From the NCBI GenBank assembly GCA_902729315.2, contig LR746264.1, positions 10,199,878-10,263,877 on the forward strand: a DNA stretch of 64,000 nt, read 5' to 3'. The DNA comes from Spirodela intermedia. Taxonomy: Eukaryota > Streptophyta > Magnoliopsida > Alismatales > Araceae. Below are positions 48,926 to 59,888 of the stretch, one piece after another. How positions within the stretch are numbered: the first letter of the stretch is position 1; every line of letters starts with the position of its first letter. The notes under the pieces are model-generated. The model was given only the letters and a program-made list of their open reading frames with translations, was not told the DNA's origin and ran no database searches. The position numbers were made by a program, and so were the translations under genes.

Positions 48926-49749
48926 CCCATTAAAGAGACCCCCCGCAGCTTATCGACGTATGTGGGAGCGGCCGGCGTTGGTGGGTAGAGCTGAGGCCTG
49001 TCTGGAACAAAAGAGCCTTTCTTTCATATGTTATGGGTCGCAACGGGGCATCCCTCATCATTCGTCACCGGCCCTTTCGTCGCCCAGTCGCCGCCGCACC
49101 CTCAGCTTACTGGACACTGGCGCCGGCGCGCTTTTCCTGTGTTCAGATTCTCCGCTGCCGCCTCGGAGACAGGGTAAGCCGCCCCTGGACGCGTAGCAAC
49201 TTATAGGGCTTCTGGGGGGTGCGCTTCGTTTTCTGATTTTTCAAGTGTTCTTGACGAGACGCGTATTGGCCCTCTTAATTTGGTTCATATTTGGTTAGCT
49301 TACCTCTTGATATGGTTAAAAATCCGAGGGCTTCTGGTTCTTATTTCCTTTTCTTAAGTGATATTTCTTCTCCTATCCCGTCTCAGTATCTGTCTGGTTT
49401 CATGAATGACCCAACAGTTGTTTCTTTGACGAAGCAAGATAACGCTAGTTACCCAAATCTTTGCCCTTACTCCTTGCGCGGCTCCTCCGGTTTGCGAACT
49501 ACGATGAATTGCTTGCGAATTCATTTTATTTCTCTTTTTTTAAAGATACTTCGACTTTCTTGTTCATAGCTCTTTTTTTTAATTCGATAATGGTCGCTTG
49601 TGCTTTTCACTTCTACGGAACCGTGATGCCCAGGAATGCTCCCTTTCAATAAAAAAAATCCCTTGATATTATCATCTCTTCTAAATTATTTACGATTTTT
49701 TTTCATTTTTCACCTTTTTCCTGGCGCATAATTTTGAAGCAGGAAAAGA

Positions 49750-51711
49750 ATGGGAGATCGCACAGATTTAACAGGAGATGGAGGTGTACTGAAAACGATT
49801 TTACGAAAAGCAAAACCTGACGCCATATGCCCTTCAGAAAGTCTTCCACTTGTTGATGGTATGCATAGTTTTCATGATTCATCCTTTGCTTTCTCTAGCA
49901 GAAGTTTGATTCCAGCCGTGATATCCTTGGCCTACAATCCGGGCAATTGTTAGCTACCCAGCCTTCCCTATCTTTTATGTTTATCTACTTACATTTTATA
50001 TGATTACCAACGTTCATGTGTGTTATCAATGGCGATTATGGATAAAAGGGGAAAGAAAAAAACATTATCCACATGTTCTGGTCATATGTTTAGGCATTAA
50101 GCATGTACGTGGGCAACCTTGATCGAAAATAATGTACAGACTCAGTCCTTTTAATGTTGGATTTAAGGGGATATGTTTGATTTACAAGGGAAATAAACAA
50201 TAAATAAAATTAGTCATTCAAAGTTTTTTTCTCAGGAGGTGGTTGGTAATGTTTAGTTACTATTAGGTATTCGTAATTCCCTCATTAGATTTTGCTGCCC
50301 ATACAGACCAGTGTTGGTTTCCATCTAGTAATTAGTAGCTTGGAAATATATGGGCGACAATGTTGGGAGCACCATTTGTGATTCTTCCATCTTTCCATGG
50401 ATGTAAACAGTTCTTCCTCAATTCCCCATCATTTTCACTAGTTTTTTTTTTTTTTTAATCTCATTATATAGTTTAAAACGATGACCAGGAGCATGGGTTT
50501 TCACGGTTTTCAGAGAGGAAAATTTGGCGCCAGTTTGTGTATTAATACCCATAAATGAGGCAGCTTTTCCTTCTAAATCGATGTGGGTGGCATTCATTTA
50601 GGCCCGTAGAATGTTTCTTCGCGTGGGGATTTTTTCAAGACTTGTGGGAACGGATTTTCTTGGGCCCACAGAAAATCACCCGTTTGATCGGAATTATAGG
50701 TGGGAAGTTAGAAACCCATTAGAACACCAACGAGTTTTAGTAGAAAAATCCCTTTTTTTTTCAGTGTGCACTCAGAAATCCGCCAAGAACTGTCCCCCCC
50801 TTCTCCTTTTCTATTCACAGATGCATCCACTTTTTGGAACTACAGTTTTTTTTTTTTACCAGATTAGGTCATTTCAAAGCGTGCCCTCGTTTAGGTTTAA
50901 TGTCATCGTGTGCTCTGTGCTGGTAAGTTCTCCTGGGTCGCCCTGATCCTAAACTACTGTTGTGATTTCGAGCAGTTCATTATGAAGGGATTCTGGCTGA
51001 AACCGGTGAAGTGTTTGATACTACCCACGAGGACAACACCATCTTCTCCTTCGAGGTTGGGCAGGGCTCCGTGATCAAAGCTTGGGACATCGCCCTGAAA
51101 ACCATGATGGTAAAAGGCGGCTGACCTAAACCTTAGCCCCACTGCTCCATTCGAGCTATGAACACTGACTTGGGCTTTTTCCATGCGCAAGGTTGGAGAA
51201 GTTGCAAGAATCACTTGCAAGCCAGAGTACGCCTATGGAAGCGCCGGCTCGCCGCCTGATATCCCGCCAAAGTAAGCTTTTTTCTTCTCATGGGCTCCTC
51301 TTTCCCATCTCCCTGTAAAGTTGCCGGGGTGCCTTCTTGGGGAAAGCTTGACCCATCTCTGCCGGCAGTGCAACTCTTATATTTGAGGTGGAGTTGGTGG
51401 CGTGTAGACCGAGGAAGGGTTCCAGCCTCGGCAATGCATCGGATGAGAAGGCGAGACTGGAGTAAGCGACTCATCATTTTTGATCTCATGGCGTTCTGAT
51501 GGTGTTCTTCGGTGTTTCTTGGACCTTATCCGGTCCGGCGTTGAACTCTGTCTGAACCAGAGAACTGAAGAAGGAGAGAGAGATGGCTGCGGCGAGGAAA
51601 GAGGAGGAGAAGAAAAAGAGAGAAGAGGCGAAGGCTGCAGCTGCTGCCAGAGTGCAGGCGAAGCTGGACGCCAAGAAGAACCAAGGAAAGGGCAAAGCAA
51701 AGGGTAAGTAG
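49750..51711 (+). CDS. FKBP20-1: Peptidyl-prolyl cis-trans isomerase FKBP20-1
   Basis: Five coding exons join in frame: 49750-49858, 50976-51109, 51192-51271, 51369-51461 and 51561-51711, giving 188 residues. The start [20 protein letters not shown] matches the family's N terminus. The FKBP fold spans about residues 37-119: '[17 protein letters not shown]', '[11 protein letters not shown]' with the pocket Trp, '[30 protein letters not shown]'. A charged helical tail follows ([22 protein letters not shown]), ending in GKGKAKGK, a likely nuclear signal. The enzyme isomerises Xaa-Pro bonds; Arabidopsis FKBP20-1 is nuclear. ATG 49750 follows an acceptor-like GAAGCAG, so a 5'UTR intron is likely. 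The last codons AAG-GGT-AAG-TAG resemble a splice donor but the stop is read here. It converges on the DHHC gene. Confidence 0.94.
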
Positions 51712-52210
51712 CCGGGGCTTCTCTCTGTTGAGAGTGAGAGCCGGGGCTATCCATGGAAGCTGGATACCCGAAATAAGTGTTCTTTCCAACACAGATCAAG
51801 GCAACTTTCGTGCCAATATTTGGGTATTATGGAAAGAGAGAGAACAAAGAAAAATAATTAAAAAATATCGTGGCGATCGTTTGCTTTTTTTAGAGAAAAC
51901 TCCATTCATGGAAATATCTGGCATTTACCAGAAAAAAAATTACCAGCAAGATGATGTTAAGCTATGGAGGGATCCCCATCCGAAATCGGCGGTGGCCCAT
52001 CTCACAGAATCATACACTCTCTTGTTCCCAGCTTTTACAGGGAAGGATGGGATGAGACATTTACAACAGCTCAACCCATGGCCGCAGAAGCTCCTTCGAC
52101 CACAAGAACATGTTGTCCGGAGCCTTTTGCAGCTTCTGGCCAAGAACAAAACCTGCCTCGTTTCCCCATCGCTCCGGAGGAAAATGATCCGACGCGCGAT
52201 CCTCGGCCTC
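51712..52210. other. Convergent 3' flanks of FKBP20-1 and the DHHC gene
   Basis: 499 bases between stop codons; the two 3'UTRs may overlap. No further gene is seen. Confidence 0.65.
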
Positions 52211-54645
52211 TCAGCTTGATGCCCTGGAGAGTCTAAGGTCGTAGAATGTCCGGAAATGGAGACCCGATCCGATGTGCCCAGAGGTGGGACATATCCAACA
52301 CCATACGCTCGGTCCCAGTATCTGAACGAAAACAGGTGGAAGCCATTGCGCGGGTTAGTATAAAAAAGTGTTGATCAGATTATCATTCAAGATTTTCCAC
52401 CCTCCGACCAAAACTTTAGTCAATTTTCCTTCTCAATCATATGCACGTCGATGGAAAATACTTCCCAGAAGCGCATTATGTAGGACCCATGGTACCCTTC
52501 AGGCTATTATCTCATGTCACTTAGGCTGCTGATCTAAAGGCCAGCCTCCATCCTCCGTTGACTAATCTAAGAACATATGGAGATTATCAGCCTTTGGACA
52601 ATGGAGATGTCTTCCACCTTCTAGGCATCTTAAAGGCATTGCTTAAAAGCAAATGGGACACTGAAAACATTGACTTCCCGACATGTCTGCCGTATCCATA
52701 AGAACAAGAACAAAACGGCAATGCTCACCGAGACGAGGTTCTCATAGGCACCAAGATCGTATGGGTGCTGGTAGTCATTTCCATTCTCCTGCGCCAGGCC
52801 CATCGCTCTGACACCTTCATGATACTGAATAATGCAATTAACGTTAAGGAATCTCAATCAAGGCGCTCCTGATGAATTACCAGTAGACTCACAAACCTCA
52901 ATAGTCGTCTTGTTCTGTAAGATCAGATAAATGTGCCATCCCAGCAGTATGATCAGGGCCAAAGTTAAGGGAAATAGCAGCACCCCACATATTATCTGAT
53001 TAAGGTATCGATCAGCAACACATCAACACGAAAAATATATCAATCTTTACGGCTTACATATGAAATTCTGGAAGAACCTTCGGTTTGTCGCTGGTCTCCA
53101 TGAAAATCATGTGCGGTACTGCCCACAAGCAAGACCTGATAGTGTGCATCCTCACTTAGGGAATTACAAGTTTCCTTAAATACGACATTCTAATATTCAA
53201 TTAAAAAAATTAAATGCATCCAATACCATGGAGTGTGTACAGGCAATCACTGCATGCAGCAGAAAGACAAAGAAGACCTTGTAATTGCCATGTCCAACGC
53301 AGTTATTAATCCAGATACAATGATGATCCTGCAAGAAAAATGTTCCCCCTCCCTGTGTAATCTCCTCAGATTTTGCCAGGAATAAATATGGATAAGTGAA
53401 GCGACAGTGCATACCATTTTCAAGATACACCTTTTGCAAACCCGACAATGATGTGCCCTGGGAGGTTTATAGTGAGAGCACTTCTGACAATACCTCAGAT
53501 CACCACTCTGACAGGGAAAAACAACATAAAAAGGCTAGCAATTTACACCAAGAACAAACTTAAGAACTAAAAAATATAAACATCCATTATATATGCCACA
53601 GACAAGAGTTTGAAGTAATGCAAAGAAAGGAATCGATTGATAACCATGAGAAAATTTTAACCTGCTGCAGAAAAAAAGTTGGAAATAAAATCCCATATAC
53701 TGATAGATAGTTAGGAGAGCAGAAATAACAATATATGATTGGTGCTGATCACCTATGCAATTTTTTTGCTAAAAAAGTTGGTCAACATTTTCCCTCTCAT
53801 TGCAAAAATGATTGGTAGGTACTAATCACCTATCAAGAACTAAAAATCTTCCACTAAGGCAGTGCCCAGTAATTTTTTGCAGATTGCCTACTCGCATTTC
53901 ACTCTGATTACTACCGTAACAAGTAGTTTGGAGGACCTCACTTCTGGGCAATGCCGTTTTAACTGAGGAAACAAAACCCTCGCGGTTAATGTCTTCAATG
54001 TGTGTATAAAGCTGATTATCACTCCCAATGGTAATGAAAAATGAAAAATATTTTCACCCCGTACGGACCTACCAACGCACACAACAAAAGAACACACAAT
54101 ATGAGATACCCGGCAGATGGCGAAACCGCGGCTGAGCATCCCTTAGGAAGTATGCAGAGTACACAGTAGATGATAGTTCAGAAAACGATTTTTCCCTGAA
54201 TGAGCCAGACACAAAAACATCCCGGCCATGATCTGGCACCCCATGCTCGGGAACAGCTCCAACTATCACTAACCTAAAGAACACCCCGATCTAGTTAGCA
54301 GAAGGCTAATAGTAGAGAAAACTAATCGGAAATGTCGGGGATAGAAGTAGACAAAGCAGGAAGAAATCACACCTTTCTCTTGATCTCATGGATGGACACT
54401 CCGGGGTCCTCGATGTCAGGGGTGTAGGACGAGGGCACGTGGCCAGGGTCGCGGCGGACGGCCGTCACGTAGGTGCCGACGCAGATTACCCCAAGGCCAG
54501 AGAAAACCGCGGCGTTTGCGAGCCCCGGTGCAGTCCCCAGCCCCAGCCAGCCATCGATCACGACAAAGACCGTAGCATAGTACAGATACCCAATCGAAAG
54601 GAGAACCACAATGATCGGGAGCGTGATGTACCCCGGCTGCCTCAT
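52211..54645 (-). CDS. DHHC-type protein S-acyltransferase (PAT16-like)
   Basis: Seven minus-strand exons join in frame, all at codon boundaries: 54645-54373, 53507-53415, 53328-53227, 53135-53058, 52995-52897, 52824-52729 and 52321-52211. The product is 283 residues. It has two N-terminal membrane segments ('[20 protein letters not shown]', '[19 protein letters not shown]'), a DPG-type motif (RRDPGHVP) and a cysteine-rich domain '[27 protein letters not shown]'. The catalytic DHHC is at 123-126 in '[15 protein letters not shown]'. Two more membrane segments follow. A TTxE motif (NKTTIEYHEG) and a '[12 protein letters not shown]' tail complete the family pattern. Such enzymes palmitoylate cysteines of membrane-associated proteins in Golgi, endosome or plasma membrane. 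The length and tail resemble Arabidopsis PAT16; targets are unknown. Confidence 0.94.
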
Positions 54646-55319
54646 CTTCCCCCAGACGGCCCCGGCGGCGCTCCTCCCGCTCTCCACTCTCCTACCCAAC
54701 AAGCGACAGAACCCGCGGCGAGAGATCCGCAGAAGGACGGACCTATGTTTGAATTTGGAGGGAGAGAGAGAGAGAAGGATAGAGAGGGAAAGCTCGGCCG
54801 GAGCTGGGAACCCACCGGCGTGAAAGCTACTCCGGCGGAGAGAGAACGGAGGATGAGGCGAAGGAGTGGAGGATAAAAACGTCCTTTTCCTTTCCAAAAT
54901 AGAAGCCCCTACCATTTAGAGTGAATAAAGTTTAATAATTTATGTAAAAACCATCCTGGTTCCCGAAAATCTCGTTATCGACCACATATTTAATATATTT
55001 TGATTTACATCCCCCACCCCTGAAGATTATCACATAGTCTGACATCAGAATTGCACCTTTTTAAGAGACGGAATCTCTTAATGTGCCCCGATCTCTACCA
55101 CTCATCCCTCCGGCCCACTAAAGATTCTAGTTAGATGTTTGAGCCCGGCCCAATAACAGATCCCTCACCCGGCCTATATTATTTTTTAACCCGAAAAAAA
55201 TACATTTTCCCTATAATTACAGAAGATCCCAAGTAAGCACATCAGGCGCCCGCATCTCAAGCCACGTAGGCCATCTCAAACTTCGGTGGGCCCATGAATA
55301 AGGCCCAGTGCGCGTCATC
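54646..55319. promoter_or_regulatory. DHHC gene leader and promoter, SDIR1 3' flank
   Basis: A GA run at 54762-54775 (CT on the sense strand) lies in the DHHC leader. GGCCCA elements occur near 55112 and 55148. The right end contains one copy of an 18-bp repeat that recurs at the SDIR1 stop. Confidence 0.5.
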
Positions 55320-55333
55320 TCAAGCCACGTAGG
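55253..55333 (-). repeat. 18-bp exact repeat covering the SDIR1 stop codon
   Basis: CATCTCAAGCCACGTAGG occurs at 55253-55270 and at 55316-55333. On the gene's strand the second copy codes the last residues YVA and the TGA stop. Confidence 0.93.
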
Positions 55334-57422
55334 ACGATCTGTCCAGCGCGCCCTCGGGCCTGGCCTCCCACCCGGAGCCTGCCCGGTGCTTACAGATTGG
55401 GCACGTCCCCTGCTGACGTAGCCATGGATCAATGCAGCTGGCGTGGAACTGTGCAGAAGGAACAAATATTTTTTATATTTAGAAATAGATCCCCGAAGGG
55501 TAGAATAAAAGACAAATATGGGAAATTTTCTGGGACTCGGCAATAAATAATCTAAAAAAAAGGTAAGATGGAAATGAGGTACCTGATGCAAGCACGGCAA
55601 GCTGCGAATCAGCTCTCCTACGTTGACTTGCTCCAGGCAGACGCTGCACAGCAGCTCATCATCTGGGCTTTTAATATTCGCATCAGGAGCTCCGTTGACC
55701 TGCTTCTTCTGTTCCAAGGCGTCAAAAGTCATTATCTTTGACATCGAGGAAGATATTTAAACCGGAAAACCCATATTAATAAAAAATATAATAGCAAATC
55801 GGTGTGTGCTTCTTCTCTGACTACGCTTCAGGTTAGAAAGTTGACTTCCTAATAAATCATTTATTTGCTCTCAAAAAATATTCTTTTTCTTTCCGCACTA
55901 ACTCTGATACTAATGATAAAAAATGGGTTGCTCATGCATCACAGGAGCATTAATCAAGAAAATATAAATACATAAATTACCCAAGACGAAGCATTAATCA
56001 ATGGCAGCTCAAGTGGCCCATGTGGAGAGATAATGCGCAATAATGTGCCAAATATGAAGTGGCGAAGTTCCAGCATTCTGGGGAAAAAGCACATCACTGG
56101 GTGCATTGAAGCATCTAAAACGGACAGAAAGGCTCATAGAATCAACCAAAAGGAGAAAGAAAGAAAGAAAGAAAGAAAGAAGCGATATTTCTTTAGAGCA
56201 AGGGCCTGTTCGTGGAGGGGAGAGAAGCTATAAGAAAATTTAGCTTTAAAATAAAAAAAAATTACCTCCGTTGATGAATCAGAAGATGATGGCGTTGACT
56301 GTTGTGGTGGCGGCAGCGGCAAGCCACTGCAGATAAAATCAAATCACCATTACTCCACATACATTGGAACTGAATGACTACCGTAAATTACAACCTAAAG
56401 ATGGACCATAACGAATGCCATATTCGAAGGTAAAAGGCACTCCCACTTACTTATTTAGGCCAGAATATGCATGTTTAGGCTGAACTTTGTATTGGTGAAC
56501 GGGAAGAGCATTGATCTCTTCCTCTGTCATGGAAGGAATACCCGTATTATCATCAACGTCCAATGATCTTAGAGCATCATAATCTGCACGCAAGAACATG
56601 AAAATTCAAGTAAATGGTTTATAAACGAGTAGAGATGATAAATAGCACCATCCAGAGAACTCGTCACAGGGCAGAAGCTTGAGCATGTGAGCCGAATACT
56701 CCACAGGTGAGGAATAAGTACTACCTAAGTCATCGAGTTCCCGGTCAAGAAGTGCTAGCTGGAGCCTGAAACCTTGCAGTCTCCCCCTGGCAGCGAAGGC
56801 TATAGAGGCCGGCATCTGAAGCCGCAGCTCAGAATGACCAAGTAAACCAGTTGCAGCAGCAACAGCACGAGCTTGGGCCTGGGCATGGAGCTGCTGGCAG
56901 GTTGCATACATCCGAATAGTCGTCGCCATAAAGAAAACACCCAGCACCAGCCAAATCTGAAGAACAGAGTCTCAAAACGGAGGATTCAGAGGCTTGAGGA
57001 TGAACCACTCTAATCAGCTCAAAATCGAACAACCGCCGGCCATGACTCACCAGGAAATTTGGCGACATCTGATGCGAGTTCAGTATCATGAACAGCAGAA
57101 GAACTGCGCAAATTAATGGATGGAAATGCCCGTTAAATATTATCATCCAACACGGAAGAAAATAACCTGGAGTGCACGAAAAAAATGCACCTGTAAAGAG
57201 GAAAACCATCGAGTTGGCGTTGGCTGGGCGTCCTCCAGTATGTGCACGCTGAGAGAAGGCCAAATTAACTCTGATCACGGGGTTGTACGAGAAGGCAGAG
57301 ATGAACAAAGAGCCGAGAGAGAGAGAGAGAGAGAGAAGGCATACCAAGACGCGCCTCTCCGGGACAAATTCCGCGAACCCATTCTCTACGTCACCCCTCG
57401 CTCCCCGGAAGACGAAGCTCAT
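55320..57422 (-). CDS. SDIR1: SDIR1-type RING-H2 E3 ubiquitin ligase
   Basis: Eight minus-strand exons join in frame: 57422-57345, 57248-57191, 57103-57051, 56956-56725, 56583-56451, 56326-56266, 55735-55583 and 55448-55320, giving 298 residues. The N terminus MSFVFRGARGDVENGF is the SDIR1 signature. Two membrane segments follow ('SMVFLFTVLLLFMILNS', 'LVLGVFFMATTIRMYAT'). The RING-H2 is complete: C235-x2-C238-x14-C253-x-H255-x2-H258-x2-C261-x10-C272-x2-C275. SDIR1 sits in the ER membrane and, in Arabidopsis, acts positively in ABA, drought and salt responses by ubiquitinating SDIRIP1. The exon 7 start (IMTFDALEQKKQ) relies on a weak acceptor and is the least certain join. The C terminus YVA replaces the usual YMV-like ending. 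Intron 1 starts with a CT tract on the sense strand. Confidence 0.94.
57315..57336 (-). repeat. (GA)11 run next to an SDIR1 splice donor
   Basis: CT on the sense strand, beginning eight bases after the exon 1 donor. Confidence 0.9.
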
Positions 57423-58547
57423 GGATTCTGAGGCCCGAAAGCACTTCCAGGTCCCTTACAATCAACAATAGGAGCTACCGCATCGAGAGGAGAAACCCCC
57501 AAATCCTTGCAATCAGCCAATACGTGAACAATCGGCAGGATTCATCCACGCAGTCGTAGAAAAAATCGCGTGGCTGCGCAACCCTAATTGTTCAATCCAC
57601 CAACCCCGCGCTATATTGCATAAGGGAGAGAAGATAGCAAACCTAAATATTAACAGGAAAACTTGCCGGTGGCTTCAGAAACCCGAACGGGATCTTCAAA
57701 CTAGAACCCTAACGGAAGTCCTGCGTGGGCTTTCGTGAAACGCCGGAGAGAGAGAGAGAGAGAGTTTTAGCCTTTGTGCTCAATAAAGGCCCTCCTCCCC
57801 TTCCTTCTACGTTCCTCTGGCTGAAGGTTTTTCTACCGTTTTATTTTAATTAATTTCGTGTGAGGACCGCGTTTTTCTGGTTGGGCCCGGTCGACCCTGG
57901 CCCACCACGGGCCAACAATAACAGAGAAGAGTAAGCACCGCACTAACTGGGACTCTAGAGAATGGGCCCAATGAGCATGGACAGACTAATGGACCAGTAC
58001 CTTTTGGGCCAGTGAAAGAATTTTATACTGATAAGCCCATTGGGCCTATGATATCTCCATAACAGGTAATAAAGCCCACTCCAGCGACGAACACACGCTC
58101 TAACGGGCCAGTTAAAGCGTGCCATAAAGGGCCACAAAACGGGGTCGTTCTATGTGATCGAATATCCGGGCGGAAGCCGCCCAAATGTTATCAAATGGGC
58201 CGTCAAATAGGACGAGGGTTCCCCTCAAAACGGGTCCTTTTTACCGTACGAGAGCAGTAAGTTTCTGGGTTCTTGAGAGAGGAAGAGAGTAAGAGTAAGA
58301 GTAAGAGGAAGAGAGAGAGAAGCGCGAGGCGCTGTACAAAGAGGTTCTGAGGGAGGAGCACAGCGGGGCCCCGCCCATCGAGACCCTCCGTTCGATGCAC
58401 CGAAGGGCGCATCTCAAAAAACGGAGGGCCATGATGGGTGAGGGTGTGCCCTCCGAGGCCTTTTTTTTTACACGTCACTCACAACGATCTTGTCCCGCCA
58501 GCCGGCTGGCAGAAGAAAAAAACCCCACCACCGCCTGTACCTCCGAG
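57423..58547. promoter_or_regulatory. SDIR1 promoter with many TGGGCC elements; PCS1-like 3' flank
   Basis: The SDIR1 leader runs left to right against the gene; telobox-like AACCCTAA occurs near 57590 and a related AACCCTAAC near 57706. A GA run lies at 57747-57764. Between 57880 and 58205 there are about ten TGGGCC/GGCCCA elements, the densest such cluster next to a known gene. The end is the 3' flank of the PCS1-like gene. Confidence 0.55.
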
Positions 58548-59888
58548 TCAGAGGAATCGGCCGAGTCGCTGGCTCGCGACGTCGCAGCGGACCGGGGCGA
58601 AGCCGAGTCGGGCCAGATCGAGGTCGTACTCCACCCAGACGTTCTGCTGGTGGTGGTGGCCGATGATGAAGGCCTCGACGGGGACCAGGTCAGAGTTGCC
58701 GAAGGTGAGGCACCAGACGGCCTCTGCGCCTCCGCGGCGGGACTCCCCCGGCGCGCGGTAGAGGAGGCGCTCGCCGGCCACGGCGACCTCAGCTCCGCCA
58801 CGGAACATCAGCGCCACCGCGGGGAGGCCCGACCAGGGCGGCGCCGCCCTCCCCACGGGAACCCGGAAGCAGGTGTCGAAGGCCCCCTGGAAGACGAAGG
58901 AGGGCTCCTTGAGCTGCGCGAGGAGGCCCCTGGTCTGCCTGAGGAACTCGGCCTTGAGCGCGGAGTAGGCGGGGCCGAGGAGGAAGGTGAACTGGCTGCC
59001 GGAGTCGACCATGGTCTGCCCGGCGCCGGTGTGATCCGGCTCGAGCACGGACTTGGGGATGGGGAGGACGGCGGCGCCGACGCGGATGCCCTCGAGCTGG
59101 ACGGAGTAGGCCACCCGGTCGAAGTAGGGGAGAGGGAGGGAGATCTGGATCAGAGGGGTGTAGTTGAGGGGGACCGGGAAGGGGAGGGCGGCGGAGTCGC
59201 CGCCGAGGAGGAGCAAGCCGGTGGAGTCCCGGTCGGAGATGCAGTAGGAGAACCTACGGGTGCCCATCTGGGAGATGAAGGAGAGGGAGCCCCTGTTCAT
59301 GCCCAGAAGCCCGGCGGTGACGGCGTCCTCGCCGGAGGAGCTGAACGGGGAGTCGACACAGCTGAAGAGCGCGCGGAGCGGCGGTGACTGTCCCACGCGG
59401 AGCACGTCGGAGGAGAGGTCGCCGTCCGCGGAGGAGCCGTCGGCGTAGGAGACGGACACGCGGCAGAGCTTGTTGGCCGGGTTGCAGAAGGGCGGCGAGT
59501 GGAGGTCGCGAGTGTGGTCCCGGCAGGCGGCGGCGGAGCAGGGGATACCCCTGTACGAGGAGGAGATTAGCGGCCGGAACGACGGCGCGGAAGGGGTACC
59601 CGAGCGGGCGGCGGAGCACCGGAGCCAGGAGAGCTCGCTGCCGGTGTCGAGCACCATGGACACGTTCTGCGGCGGGTTGCCGATCGTGAGAGGCACGGTG
59701 AGACTGACGTTGTGGTGGAAATAGAGCTTGCTTGGCGGCCGCGGGAGGGAACCCGGAGGGATCTGCTGGGTTCTCAGGGGCAGCACCATGGAAGCGAATC
59801 TCGGCGAGAGAGCGGCGGCGAGCTGCGGCACGAGGAGCACCAGAGCTTGCAGCCACAGGAGGAGGAGAGGGTCCAACGAAGAACCCAT
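58548..59888 (-). CDS. PCS1: Pepsin-like aspartic protease, PCS1-like
   Basis: Intronless, 446 residues from ATG 59888; the frame is open for another 107 codons upstream but this ATG begins a good signal peptide (LLLLWLQALVLLVPQLAAA). Both catalytic motifs are intact: D81-TGS ('VLDTGSELSWL') and D295-SGS ('MVDSGSQFTFLL'). The flap region with conserved Tyr is 'VSYADGSSADGDLSSDVL', and family landmarks 'GLLGMNRGSLSFISQMG' and 'FIIGHHHQQNVWVEYDLD' are present, with many paired cysteines. Plant A1 proteases of this type act in the secretory system or apoplast. Arabidopsis PCS1 (about 450 residues) prevents cell death in gametes and embryos. A plus-strand frame of 330 codons (58395-59387) mirrors it and is a shadow. 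GC3 is very high. Confidence 0.92.
   Translation of the reverse strand: MGSSLDPLLLLWLQALVLLVPQLAAALSPRFASMVLPLRTQQIPPGSLPRPPSKLYFHHNVSLTVPLTIGNPPQNVSMVLDTGSELSWLRCSAARSGTPSAPSFRPLISSSYRGIPCSAAACRDHTRDLHSPPFCNPANKLCRVSVSYADGSSADGDLSSDVLRVGQSPPLRALFSCVDSPFSSSGEDAVTAGLLGMNRGSLSFISQMGTRRFSYCISDRDSTGLLLLGGDSAALPFPVPLNYTPLIQISLPLPYFDRVAYSVQLEGIRVGAAVLPIPKSVLEPDHTGAGQTMVDSGSQFTFLLGPAYSALKAEFLRQTRGLLAQLKEPSFVFQGAFDTCFRVPVGRAAPPWSGLPAVALMFRGGAEVAVAGERLLYRAPGESRRGGAEAVWCLTFGNSDLVPVEAFIIGHHHQQNVWVEYDLDLARLGFAPVRCDVASQRLGRFL

Larger units (their letters stand above)
43912..49749. other. Intergenic: SMR upstream region, AT-rich blocks, FKBP20-1 leader
   Basis: No gene is supported. A CT run (43922-43941) lies just upstream of the SMR start. 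AT-rich DNA fills about 44.4-45.45 and 47.25-48.85 kb. A G12 run (45940-45951) and a C18 run (46537-46554) bracket a GC-richer part. An 83-codon frame at 46633-46884 has no recognised motif. The right end holds FKBP20-1 promoter elements (TGGGCT/TGGGCC near 48899-48912) and a likely 5'UTR intron from about 49172 to 49742. Confidence 0.5.

Noticed and set aside
58395-59387. 330-codon plus-strand frame
   Set aside because: Antisense shadow of the PCS1-like protease; low complexity and no domain.
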